Translations under genes and position numbers: made by a program | Source: Diploscapter coronatus | Lineage: Eukaryota; Nematoda; Chromadorea; Rhabditida; Rhabditidae | Length of the DNA stretch: 64,000 nt | Assembly: GCA_964036155.1 (NCBI GenBank) | Contig: OZ038422.1 | Span: 81,491,201 to 81,555,200 of the forward strand | Direction of reading: 5' to 3' | Shown here: positions 36,866 through 51,046 of the stretch, piece after piece | How the letters are laid out: every line of letters begins with the position of its first letter | How positions within the stretch are numbered: position 1 is the stretch's first letter | The notes under the pieces: model-generated | What the model saw: only the letters and a program-made list of their open reading frames with translations | Database searches by the model: none | What the model was told of the DNA's origin: nothing

Positions 36866-38813
36866 TTAACGCATTGTCTTTATTTTCCGCCATGTTAATC
36901 TGGAGAAAATAGCAAAACATGGAACATAGAGAAAAAGCAACTGGACTGGAAGAAGTAGGCAGGGAAATGGCCAACTGGCTGCTGGTTGCTGCATTCTGCC
37001 TTCTAGCGTGGGTGCACGATCCTGAAGTGTCATATCCATATAAATGGAGTGAATTCTCATTGCCCACCCTCTGCCGCCGTCGATTCTCAACAGATGGCCG
37101 GTGGTAAAGCTGCTTCTCTCTGTGGACAGGAACAGAATCGCTTCGGCCACCTGCAATCAGCCCTCCTTTCCTCTCCTCTCGACAATCAAGCAATTCGGCA
37201 ATTTGCCAACCTCTTCAGGCTGTCCATATCTGCCCAGGGGGTGAGTCGTAGTTGATTTCTCGAGGAACTGAGCGTACTGATCGGGATTCATCCCTGCATT
37301 CTTATGGCACTCGGTCTGGATCACTCCAGGGCTGAATTTTTGAACCTATTTGCGATATCCTAGATCACTCTATCACGTTCGTTAACAAAGGAAGACAAAG
37401 GCATGAGTATAAAATAGAGTCTACATAATTATCATAATCACACATAGGAGAAGAAAAATGCAAGAAATAGCTCTAGTTCAAAAACTAAATCGAAATCGTC
37501 CTAACATCGGTGCAATACAATATAGCACTCTGGCCCCATCTACTAACGCTCTTTAATAATTGCAAAGTGAAACGTTTATCGTTAATGAACATGATAGAGT
37601 ATAGATTGGCATTCTTACTTGACAGAGTTGACGCGCACTCCTTTGGGCGCCATCTCCAAAGCCAAGCATTTAGTGAACTGATCCAGGGCTGATTTGGACA
37701 TGCAGTAATAAGTCACGTTGGCAAACTGGATGAATTTGAATTTCATCGTTCTGTAAGAAGGGTTAACCAACCGGACAGGGCCCATTGATCGAACTGACAT
37801 TGACAATCGTGCCCTTCTCCTTGATGATGTGAGGCAGAGCCAGACGAGTCAGCTGGATGATGCTGAAATAGAATAAAACAAGGTCATTTTGTATACAATG
37901 ACGTAATAAATAAAAAAAAAAAGATTACCTTCGCACATTGACATTCATGACCTTGTCGTAGACATCGAGTTCAGTGTCGAGCACAGAGCCCGTCGTCAAA
38001 ATGCCCGCAGAATTGATCTGAACTTATGCAATTTCTCAAATGCCTTTTGTTCCAGGGCCTTACCAGAGTGTAAACGGATCCGAATTTAGCGATCGTGTCA
38101 TCGATTAGTTTCTTCGCGAAATCTGCATTCGTGATGTCGCCAACGCTCAGCAGAATCTGAAGTTTATGCAAGTAAATTAAATTCTAGACTCCTGAAAATT
38201 GCGTTATTTCTCTTATAATTTGAAAAGTTTGATATCGTAATAAATTTTAACATAACTTTTCAGGTTGAGAGAAAAATATTGTAAATGATTAAATTACTGC
38301 GGATCATGGTCCGAACAAAATGAACGCAAGAAGATGGATGATTGTTTATCAATGCAAATATGACCATGCCAATTATACGATTATGAAATCAATCTTAAAG
38401 TACTCTAAAAATATTGTAAAAATTCAACCCAACCACAATCGAAGCTTGTAAAATGAAGCTTTCACCTTATCCTTGTCGAGTCCTTTCGCCACACATCCAT
38501 CAGCAGTCTTCTGCAATTCCTCCGCATTCCTGCCTGTGATCGAGACTGCAAATCCTTCCTGAGCAAGGCGAATTGCGGCACCCTTTCCGATTCCGGAAGA
38601 TGCACCTAAAAGAGACCAATTAGGATGCGTTCACTTTTCTGCATTATATAATTATATAAATGTCAGGCAATTTTGCATACAAATTTGTGACACGACATCC
38701 AAATTTTCGATTTAAAATTCGCCGACACTGGCAAGATTTCAAAAATACAATCAATCTGCAAGAAATTAAGAAAGAAAAAAGAATGCCTTACCAGTAATAA
38801 CAGCTACACGCAT
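36866..38813 (-). CDS. Classical short-chain dehydrogenase/reductase, upstream paralogue unclear substrate
   Basis: NAD(P)-dependent oxidoreductase. Exons: 38813-38792, 38605-38466, 38156-38064, 38017-37929, 37862-37772, 37725-37619, 37331-37211, 37150-36866. Rossmann motif TGASSGIG sits at residue 7; then NSAG, catalytic Ser in VNVSSING, and YYCMSKSALDQF (Y-x3-K). NPGV and TTGHLLRIDGGRG end the core. After DGGRG the frame stays open for some 60 codons with a hydrophobic stretch and RKIKTMR. A GTGGGC donor and CTCCAG acceptor there could remove most of it and give GRGLTWRKIKTMR with the same stop; the partner gene ends GRGIMHPR, so the spliced form is more likely. An AATAAA overlaps the last codons. 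Shares every core intron position with the neighbour at 39190-40769; tandem duplicates. Substrate unknown. Confidence 0.9.
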
Positions 38814-39189
38814 GACTGTCCGCAAGAGATAGTAAGTAGTTTCGATATTCTAGAAAATATGTGTTGTTTTTCTTCAGTTAGTTTAATCAACAAATGTGTC
38901 AAAGATATAGAAATCGATAAACAACCACTCTTTCGCAGATAACAACAACATTCTTATTGATCGTCAATCGCTTTATTAGTCTGGTTGATGATATATTAAT
39001 TACCCGGTAAATTGAATCAAATGAAAAGAACTTACAAATCAAAATTCATCTTAAAGTTAAATGAGTAAATCTCCAATTTTGAATAAATATTATTCAGATT
39101 TAGATCAAATCACAAAAAATCTAAAATCTATGAAGACTAAACTATGCATGTAATAAATAAATCTAACAAATGTTACCTTCATGAAAAAT

Positions 39190-40769
39190 TTATCTCGGAT
39201 GCATAATACCTCTTCCACCATCGACTCGCAGAAGATCGCCAGTCTGAAACATAAATGTCTGATTGAATATGGAAATTTATGAAAAAATTTGAAAAATAAT
39301 AAAATTGTCATACCGTGAACGAACTTCGTTCAGTTGCGAGGAACAAAACTGCTTCAGCAACCTGAATTTGCTCGTTTCATTTATCCAAATTAACTTTCGG
39401 ATCGAATCTATCTTTTCGGAAAATTTTAAGCAGCAACTTTTAATACATATCTTTTCCTAAAATAATAGCAAACTTCAATTCAAATTTTACATTTCTCAAA
39501 AAGTCTTCCCAAATATCTTACCTCTTCAGGTTCAGCATATCTGCCCAAAGCGTGAGTCGTGGCAGATCTCTCCAAGAATTGTGCGTACTGCTCGGGATTC
39601 ATTCCAGAATTCAGGTGGAATTTAGATTTTGTCACACCGGGACTGAATTTAAAAGAAATTATGGAAAATCAAGACTCTCTCACTTGACAGAGTTGACTCG
39701 CACTCCTTTGGGCGCCATTTCGAGAGCGAGACATTTGGTGAATTGATCCAGAGCTGCTTTCGACATGCAGTAGTAAGTCACATTGGGAAACTGGAATAGA
39801 CTCTGGGGTAACTCATTTATCAGGAAAATTCTAACCGGACAGGGTCCATTGATAGAGCTGACATTGACAACGGTTCCCTTCTCCTTGATGATGTGAGGCA
39901 GAGCCAGACGAGTCAATTGAACAACGCTCAAATAAGCCCCATGTTTATGAAATTTTTGCACTAGAATTGTGCCGATAAAGAACAAACTTTGACTATATAT
40001 CAGATAATATCATTTCGATTTAAATTTTCAAACCCAAAATTTATTTTGGTCATGAAAAAACTTACCTTCTGACATTAATGTCCATTTGTTTGTCGAGAAC
40101 ATCCAACTCAGTGTCGAGAACAGGTCCGGCCATCAGAATTCCAGCTGAGTTTACCTGAAATCGACTAGATGAAAAAAGAATAAAATATGCAATATTTACC
40201 AGCGTGTAGAGAGAACCAAACTTGGAAATGGTGTCATCGACGAGTTTCTTCGCAAACGGGGCATTGTTGAGATCGCCAGGTGTGATCAGAATCTGAAGCG
40301 ATAAAATTAACACTAAAATAGCGTGAAAAGTATAAGGTTTAAAAAATCGGAAAAAAAATGCTTGCACATTCCAGGCGTAAATAATTGATCAATCACTGAA
40401 ATTATGTTGTGATTTTTACTCATCATAGCCAGTTTGAAAATATGGATGATATAGTGAAAATCAGGATTTTTTCTTAATATCAACGATCTAACAGAAAATC
40501 TAATGCTCTAGAAAATGTGCAGGATATCATGACAATTAATTTCAAAATTCGCAAACAATCAACCTGCTCCTTGTTGACTCCCTTGGTGACACAAGCATCG
40601 GCCGTCTGCTGCAATTCCTCTGCCTTCCTGCCTGTAATTGAGAGCTTGAAACCATCCTGGGCTAGTCTGATTGCAGCCGCTCTGCCAATGCCTGATGATG
40701 CTCCTGGGTTGATCAGTTTGTTTCATCGAATTCATCGATTCATTTACCTGTGATTAAAGCGACACGCAT
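39190..40769 (-). CDS. Classical short-chain dehydrogenase/reductase, 254 aa
   Basis: Exons: 40769-40748, 40703-40564, 40292-40200, 40154-40066, 39926-39836, 39790-39684, 39642-39522, 39361-39314, 39243-39190; 765 bp. Motifs in order: TGASSGIGRAAAIRLAQDGF, NSAG, VNVSSINGPCP, YYCMSKAALDQF, RVNSVNPGV, TGDLLRVDGGRGIMHPR at the end. This is the full SDR core with Ser-Tyr-Lys catalytic residues; a Gly-rich cofactor loop without a clear acidic NAD selector (SITGRKAEE suggests NADPH, from Arg/Lys). Has one intron more than its paralogue (between exons 8 and 9). Exon 5 uses an unusual TTTGAG acceptor. TTTCCAG at about 40802 is a likely trans-splice site. Probably a lipid or xenobiotic carbonyl reductase; substrate cannot be read from sequence. 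Confidence 0.92.
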
Positions 40770-42265
40770 TGTCCGTCAATGAATGGTGTCGTTAAGCCTG
40801 GAAAAACTCAAATCATCATTCAAAACTATTTGTTTAAATCTTGAAGATATAAAAAGTTGATCTTCAACTTCTTCACATTCAATACTTCAAACACCATGTA
40901 TTGCATCATCCCATTTTATTATTCACGTTTTAAAACAAGAAAACAGAACCGAAAACGAATCTGAAAGAATTACTTATTTATCATAGAAAAGAGGCCAAAT
41001 TGAGAGCTGAAATAATACCTGTTCAGGATAAAATAAGAAATAGGATAAAATGATGATGACAATTCATTGCTGAATGTTACATAAAATGGAGCGATTCAGG
41101 GAGAATAACACCGAAACCGAACAAGGATGAGTAAAAGAATAAAACAGTGGAAGAAATGGACAATGTATGAAGATGATCATGAAATGAGAAAGCAGGGCGG
41201 TGATAAATAAATTGCGCGAGAATGATAATGTTAATAGATAAAACTGTTTGAAAAGCCTAAAGGGATGTCTGAAATCAGCCAGAACACCCATTTTCCATCG
41301 ATAAATCAACGAGTAGAATAAATTATTAATTTAGAGCAATTTTGCACACATATCTTAAGCCTATCACAACCAATATTTGGCTTACAATAATGTGTCGCGC
41401 AAATATGGATAAATTAGGGGTCGATAGATAATACAGCAGCGCATCGCTTTTCGTCAGTTACATCGATCACTGAATAGAAGTTCAACCATCGAATATAGCC
41501 GATCAAACGATAATGGGTGGCTAATAAATTATAACAATTCTCAACACAAGAATAATTATGTTGCCAGAATCCGAATAAATAATTATATTGTGTTCTAAAA
41601 AGAAGTTTTAGGAAAAGCTTTCGAGAAGAAGAGGTTGAGGAGAGCTCGTTGTGTGAACGGGGAATCGTCCAGAAGGCAAATTGCAAAAAGGAGGGGTCAA
41701 TAGTTGGGAAAAATGGCTATGATTGATGTGAACTGTAAATTAAGAGGGCGTAGTCATTGATTGTAGAGAAGTTTGGAGGGGAAGGGAGAATAGGCCTAAC
41801 AAAAACATGAACCCTCGTCTGTCACGATCTGTCGTTGACGTATCGGATCCATATTGATGGTTTGAGCTAAATTTATCATTTTCATCAGAAATTTTAGGCA
41901 TAGTCAATCTAGATCACGCTCACACACCGTTAGAATTGACATTAATGTGCAAAACCGCAGGATATTCTCAGAAGAGCTGATATCTATCAGTTATCCTGAG
42001 AATATCATATCAGTTGTTAAAAATTACTATCACATTAACCAATCACCACTTGTACTCATCGCGTTTTCAGCTTTCCATCTCATTTTCACTTCATTCCTCA
42101 TTCAATAAAATAATAGTTGCAATGTTAAGAACAAAAAGATATCACATAATTGAAGAACTGTCGAGTTGCGTGTTTGGTACAACGAATGGAATGCATGTAG
42201 TATGTAGATGGAGCAGATTAGAAGGATGAACAGAAGCAGGCAGGCAGGCAGACAGGGCCGAGAGC
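40770..42265. other. Intergenic region, nothing firm
   Basis: AT-rich. A short CAGG/CAGA repeat lies at about 42236-42256 next to the Rab6 stop. A minus-strand open frame at 41414-41686 has no recognisable content. Confidence 0.5.
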
Positions 42266-44270
<2,005 letters not shown>

Positions 44271-44806
44271 TCTTCTGCCTGAAACAGTGACAAAAATTAG
44301 GCCGAAATCGCAAAACAAAGGCGGAAGTGAATAATGACAAAGTGAAATTCGACTAGTAACTCATCGGGGTGTTCCTTCCACGTTAGAAATGGAGGGGAGG
44401 AGGAGTTTGGAAGGGCAAATTGCAAAGAGAACGAACAGGGCAGAGAAGGGTTTGAAAATAGGTGGACAGTGCAGGGAAAGGGGGAGAAATGGCACATTTG
44501 AATGGGGGAGCATTCACTCGTTTTTGCTCAAACCACTTTGCTCTGATCCGCTTTCGATTCATCCACGTTTGTTTTCCTGCATTTCAACAAGTGTCCTCCT
44601 TTCCGTCCCCGATATCATTTTGTCTTTTTGTTTATCTCTCTCGCTCCTTCTCCCTCCCAATCTGAGGGGTCAAAGTACATCTGACTACGTCGTCCCCAAT
44701 CCTATTGCCTCCGTTTCTGTCTGTGCCTCTGCCTGCTTCTTCCTTCCTCTTCTTTATTTCCATTCTTTCCAGTTTCCAGTCCGATCATCTTCATTTGCAG
44801 GCAATT

Positions 44807-47734
44807 ATGCTGTCGAGTAGAGGCTGTGTGGGTCGTATCCACGTGCTTGGCCGAGCCGCTGCCAGAATGGCCTATTCCTCCTCTGCCTCTCCAGCTAGCA
44901 GCGGCCTCAATTTTGGTGAGATTTTTTTTTGACAAATTTCAAAAATACGCAATTTCTTCCAGAATTCACCCCCGAACAAATCGCCCTGCGCGATTCTGTC
45001 CGCAAATTCGTGACCGATGAAATCATCCCCGTGGCTGCCCAGTACGACAAGACGATGGAATACCCCTGGCCGATCATCAAAAAGGCGCACTCACTCGGAT
45101 TCCTCAATGGAGTTGTCCCCGAGAAATACGGTATGAGTGAAATCATTGTAGTTTTTTTGCAAGAGTTCTTGAATCGTCTTAGCTCTGTTTCCGATTTGCC
45201 TTTTTCAATATTTTCACCAGCAAGTTACACGAACTTTCCAAATATATGCAATGGATAACCATCTAAAGAAGCCATTTGATAGCAGATCTAGTCAGGCTTT
45301 CAGCCAAAACGGAAAACTATAGGAAAAGCTATCTGCAAATCAAAATTGGTGTTTGTAAAGTTGATCCATGATGGAGTTCACAACAAGATCCTAGTGAAAT
45401 ATTTAGGCTTGTGGGGGTGTTCACTGAGAATCTATTTACGTCCAATTTGACAAGTAGTTTTTGTTCAGGTGGAGTCGGCCTGGATGCCGTTTCCGATGTA
45501 CTGATATGCGAGGAAGTAGCCTACGGGTGCAGTGGAATGGCGACGGCGGTGACTGGCAATGACTTGGCAGAGACGCCTGTACTGATTGGAGGCAGCGAGG
45601 AAATCAAGAAGAAGTTCCTCGGCAGAATGATCGAAGAACCTCTTGTTGCTGTGAGTTTGAGAATTCAATTCCATTTTTTGTGGCAACCATCGAGAAGAGT
45701 TTGCTCACCTTTGTACACTTTATGTCCTTATCAATTTTCAAAGTTGAAAGATGCATTTGTGAACGAGGGAAATCAGAATAGAAAGACCATTGCAAGTTTA
45801 TCTTTAGGGATTGTACTAAGCATATTGGAATCGTATTTTCTTGATCAGTTGCCGCGCAACTATTTTTCTTTGGGAGGTTTGAATGGCTTATTGGTAGTAT
45901 AGTTTCAGGCTATTCATACTGCTCTTTCTGAGATTTTCAAATTATTTGGGCCAAATAATGATTTTCTCGTTTCAGAGCTACGCAGTCACGGAACCATGTG
46001 CTGGCTCTGATGTCGCGGGAATTAAAATGAAATGCGAGAAGAAAGGAGACGAGTACATTTTGAATGGCAGCAAGATGTGGATCACCAATGCGGGTCATGC
46101 CAATTGGTGTGTTGAATTCATTCATTTGTGCCTACAAGAATCTCCGCCTCTCTTCAGGTTCTTTGTTCTGGCTCGATCAGACCCTGATCCGAAGGCCCCC
46201 GCTGGCAAGGCGTTCACTGCATTCGCCGTCGAGGGCGACTCTTCGGGACTCACTCGCGGAAGAAAGGTACACTCAGCGAAACTTGTGCCTATCCGGGCCG
46301 ATCCGGGCGGATGTCGGCAGTTTTTTGCCGACCAACACCAATCCGCTCGGATCCGTGTTGGTCGGCAATTTTTATCTGGTAAAACTGCCGACCAACTCGG
46401 ATTGAATTGCCTATCTGGGCAGAGCGGCATACCGATAGGCAATTCACAGAATTGCCGACCCGCCCGGATCCGCCCGGATAGGCACAAGTTTCGCTGAGAC
46501 AGTATCCAATCAAAGTTCACTCTTGGATCATTTTATTTCTTTTCCAGGAAATCAACATGGGCCAGAGATGCTCCGACACGCGTGGCATCACCTTCGAGGA
46601 TGTCCGAGTTCCTGCTTCTCAAGTCATTGGAGCACCTGGGGAAGGATTCAAGGTTGACCTGTTTCTTATTTGTTATCTGATTTTTTAAAACTCCTACATT
46701 TGTGATCTTTTTCTTCTATTGTCTCCTCTTTTTAGAAACTAGGTAGAGAAAAAGCCAAAACCAAAAGAGATGATATTCATAATGGCCTCATAAAAGTTTG
46801 ACGACATTTTTATTCATCTTTGCTTTGTATTTTGAACTTTTCAACACCTGCAAATATAGATCTAAAGAATGACGATTACATGTGTTGAAGAAGAAAGGAT
46901 GATTTAGATAGCGATGAAGACATTCGACAAGACGCGACCGATTGTGGCTGCAGTGGCGTCCGGATTGGCAGAGCGGTGTCTCGATGTCGCCACACAGTAT
47001 TCCTTGGAAAGGAAGGCTTTCGGGACTGAGATTGCTAATGTACGCATTGTTATTCCAAATTCCCGACTACTATTTCACAATTTTCAGTTCCAAGGAGTTT
47101 CTTTCATGTTGGCAGAAATGGCGATGCAAATTGAGATGGCCAGATATATGACCTATAAGAGTGCCTATTGGGTTTGTTTTATACTTGACTTTTAAAATTT
47201 TCATTTTATTTCAGGTAGACACAGGCCGGCCAGGCTCTTTCTTCGCCTCCATCGCCAAACTCTTCGCGAGCGACACTGCCAACATGGCTGCCACAAATTG
47301 TGTTCAGGTATTGCAATTTCTCATTTCTCATGTTTAAATTTACTTTATATTTAGGTATTTGGAGGAGCAGGCTTCAACACGGAATATCCGGCTGAAAAAC
47401 TCATGAGGTTAGTTGAATTTATGAACGACGCAAATTCAGATTATCTTTCAGGGACGCTAAGATCTTCCAAATTTACGAGGGAACTAGTCAGGTAAAAATG
47501 AATTTTCATTAAGGATTTTTAAAGAAAATGGTTTCTTGCGAAATTCATTATTCCATATCACGTATTTTGAAAATTGAGCATCGAAGATTAATTTATCTCT
47601 CATCAAAGCAATATGAACTTGCTAGGAAGAAAAAATCAAATAGGCTTTTCTTCAACAAAGTTCAATTTCAGATCCAGCGAGTGGTGATTGCTCGTCAGAT
47701 GCTCGCACGGCTCAAGGAGCAGGGATTCTACTAG
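44807..47734 (+). CDS. Medium-chain-type acyl-CoA dehydrogenase, mitochondrial (first of pair)
   Basis: FAD enzyme for the first step of fatty-acid beta-oxidation. Twelve exons: 44807-44915, 44963-45130, 45469-45650, 45976-46106, 46158-46266, 46548-46652, 46908-47039, 47088-47171, 47215-47307, 47355-47407, 47452-47491, 47672-47734; 1,269 bp, 422 aa. The N terminus is an Arg-rich, acid-free mitochondrial presequence. Signatures: [63 protein letters not shown], and the catalytic-base motif YEGTSQIQR with Glu. Closest in pattern to MCAD (ACADM). Intron 5 holds a MITE (46274-46496). A TTTGCAG acceptor lies six bases before the ATG. Chain-length preference is inferred. Confidence 0.95.
46274..46496. 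mobile_element. MITE copy in intron 5 of the first acyl-CoA dehydrogenase
   Basis: Ends CAGCGAAACTTGTGCCTATC and the complement, the same family as 10410-10521. Internal motifs (GCCGACCAAC, CGGATCCG, GGGCAGAGCGGCATACC) are partly inverted and related to the shorter copy. Flanking trinucleotides are ACT and AGA, so no clean duplication remains. Confidence 0.85.
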
Positions 47735-48086
47735 AGCGATTGGATGAATGTCTGAATGGATAGATGACTCGATTCACACAACTCATTTGCAGTTCTCTAA
47801 ACGGGCACAGAACTTGCACTGCAGCGGCCTTCATTGTTTCTCTTTGTACAATTACTATTTTATCCTTTCCCTTTGAGTCAGATGACATTCTTCTAGATAG
47901 CATGCTCTTACCACGTCACTGTATGTACCTTATTTATGATGACGGTTTGAAAGAAACAAAGATTTTATCGATTTTATTTTAATTTTTGTGGTTTTTATAT
48001 AGGCGTTATGCCGCCTTGAATATCTTGTGATTTTCAAATTTCTTTAATTTTCTAATCTGAATTATTTTAGTGTACATCAAGCAGTA

Positions 48087-50793
48087 ATGATGCTGTCTCG
48101 TGTCTCCTCTCTGCTCGGCAGTTCTGCAGCTCGCTGCACTCCAATGGCCAGTGCTCGTTTCATGGGATTCGGTATGTCTTAGGATAACTGAACATTGAAA
48201 AAGAAAATTCATTATGAAACTTTCATGATAACAACACACTTACGAAAATTTACTTCGGCAATCTGAACGAATAGTAGAGTAGTAATTTACGAGTTAGTAT
48301 TAGTTAGGAGAGGTAACAAAATTGCTTTATCTTTTCATACTATTTCGTGCTTTACTACATTACCACTGTTACTACTTTTCCAAGTTGTCATTCACCTTTT
48401 GATTTTTTTTCAAAATAAATCTGCATCTTTAAACAAGCAAATTTTAGATCTGACGGACACGCAACGCGAAATTCAGGCGACTGCACTCAAGTTCTCAAAA
48501 GAGCAGTTGGCTCCCGCCGCTGCGAAATATGACGAGAGTGGCGAGTTCCCTTGGCCTCTCATCAAGCAGGCTCATGAATTGGTGAGCAAATTATATAGTA
48601 GCATAATTGGTGTGGGGAATCGGAATTTTTATCTCTTCATCTCTATTCGATTTAGGTAAACCTCTAAGTTTGGCTTGAGGCAGGATGATGTTGAAGCATT
48701 TCTATCTTTGTAATTAGATAGAGAATAAACTCATTCTTTTAGGGCCTGATGAACCCGATGATCCCCGAGAAATACGGCGGTCCAGGCATGTCGAACCTCG
48801 AGACAGTCCTCATTGTCGAAGCCCTTGCCTATGGCTGTTCGGGCATTCAGCTCTGTATCATGGTAAGCATTTCAATTATCAAATCATTTCATGCTTTGAT
48901 TAATCCAGGGCCCGTCTCTCGCAATCGCTCCAGTTTATTTGGCTGGCAACGAAGAGCAGAAGAAGAAGTATCTTGGTATGAGAACTTTAACTATCTTGAG
49001 AAAGCTTTACTTTAAAATAATTTCCGTTTTTTGTCTTACAAGTTTCCTTCATTATTTTGTTCAGGACTTCTTGCAAACGAGCCCGTGATCGCTTCGTACT
49101 GTGTGACCGAGCCCCAGGCCGGGTCTGATGTGAATGGAGTCAAGACGAGGGTGAGAGTACTCTTTGGAATTGCAATCAAGAACGCTGAGTTCAGGCAGTG
49201 AAGAAGGGCGATGAGTGGGTCATCAACGGTACAAAAATGTGGATTACTGGAGGAGGTCATGCTAAATGGTCAGTTACTTTGCCATTGTTTTCAAAAATGC
49301 TTCAAGATGAGCAAATATTTTATTTTAATCTTTCTCTCGATTAACTCACCTTTTACAATTACTACTTTTTTTTTTAGAAAATTTCGAAAAATCCTTTTTT
49401 CACACATTTCTGTGTTTATGATGAACCTCGTGAAATTCTCCAAGTTAGAAATTTTGATCTGAAAAGTTCACTTTGAGGTTCTTCGTGCTGGCACGCACTG
49501 CCGAGGACCCGAAGACGCCCGCAGGAAAGGCGTTCACTGCATTCATCGTGGATGGGGACACACCCGGAATCACGAGGGGCAAGAAGGAGAGGAACATGGG
49601 ACAGAGGTGCGGAGACACCCGGATGATCACCTTCGAGGATGTCAGGGTGCCTGCCAAGAACGTGCTCGGAAAAGAGGGAATCGGATTCAAGGTAGGGCGT
49701 TTCGTCACTTTCTCAGGTTATCTAACTAGAGGCGAATGAATTTCGGATATAATAAATAACCCCAAGTTTGTTTTAAAATCAAGATTGGGTATTTATTTGA
49801 TTTATTATGATTCGCAGATCGCAATGGGCGCTTTCGACCAGACTCGTCCTGCAGTTGCGGCGGGAGCTCTGGGCATTATGTGGAGGGCTATCGACGAATC
49901 GACCAAATACTCCCTCGAGAGGAAAACTTTCGGCGTCCCCATTGCTGGTCATCAGGTAGCTTCTTCGTTTATGTACTAGTAAAAATAAGCAAAGATGGAA
50001 GTTCTTTATTTCTCATTCTCTGCTGATTTCTAAATAATGTCCTATTTGTTTCTAAATTTAAAAATATTCATTCCAATTTTTCAGGCCGTGCAATTCATGC
50101 TCGCGGACATGGCAGTCAACCTCGAGCTGTCCCGTCTCATCACCTACAAAGCTGCTGTCGATGCCGACAACGGTATTAAGAGGTAAAATTTTCAATTATT
50201 CAATTTTCGGAGAATAGTTATTTGTAACTAAAAGCGCAACCTTGCAAGTGAAAACTGAAGATTTGTTTACCACTCGTCATCGTTTCCTCCTCTTGCAAGA
50301 TGTGCTCATTCTCTCGGGAACAATATTCAGTCTACTTTACAAAATGCTCGAAACTTCAATTTATTCATCTCCAGTTCGTACTATGCATCGATTGCGAAGT
50401 GCTTCGCTGCAGACAAGGCCAATGAGGCTGCCGCCAACGCTGTTCAGGTTGCTAATTGATTCGTTAGCGGAAATGATGCTTATGTTCAGATCTTCGGCGG
50501 AGCGGGCTTCAATTGCGAGTATCCTGTGGAGAAGCTGATGAGGGACGCAAAGATCTACCAGATTTACGAGGGAACTAGCCAGGTCGACTTTTTCGTATGA
50601 AGCAGTGAAAGAGTGCAACAAGTTGAACAGAAAGTTCTGCTTACTTTCTAGCAATTTTTATGAAAAATCGAAAATTTTGAACCATGATTCATTTCAATAA
50701 ATCTGACTAAATTTCTCATTTCAGATCCAGCGTATGGTGATTTCGCGCACCTTGCTCGAGATGTTCAAGCAGAACGGCACTTGCAGGACCTGA
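48087..50793 (+). CDS. Medium-chain-type acyl-CoA dehydrogenase, mitochondrial (second of pair)
   Basis: Twelve exons: 48087-48171, 48448-48581, 48743-48862, 48909-48975, 49065-49150, 49195-49268, 49478-49691, 49818-49955, 50085-50182, 50375-50447, 50490-50582, 50725-50793; 1,251 bp, 416 aa. A mitochondrial presequence ([17 protein letters not shown]) is followed by [85 protein letters not shown] and YEGTSQIQR with the catalytic Glu. Same direction as its paralogue, 353 bases after it; several intron sites are shared, so a tandem duplication that has diverged. An ATTTTAG acceptor sits 16 bases before the ATG. Exon 7 uses a CTTTGAG acceptor. AATAAA at 50953. Confidence 0.95.
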
Positions 50794-50952
50794 GCAACTC
50801 GTCCATCAATCGGTCGGTCTGACTGTATGCTCTTTGTATATAAACACACCTTCTATACACATTTCTATTTTCACCAATTTGTCAAAGCAATAGATGCACT
50901 CAAATATTGGGGTTTTATCTGTATCTTTCTACACAAAAGAATGGAGATGAAG

Positions 50953-50958
50953 AATAAA
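50953..50958 (+). terminator. Poly(A) signal AATAAA, second acyl-CoA dehydrogenase
   Basis: AATAAA 160 bases after the stop, 89 bases before the convergent RINT-1 gene's stop codon. Confidence 0.5.
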
Positions 50959-51046
50959 AGTTTTATCAATAATGCAACTATGACAATTCCCTGTTCACAT
51001 GAAAATACCCCATTCTTGATAAAAAAAAACAACATGCTACCTGCGT

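Noticed and set aside
44389..44820. 143-codon plus frame upstream of the first acyl-CoA dehydrogenase
   Set aside because: It runs through the divergent promoter and past the acceptor into a different frame of exon 1; no homology signals.
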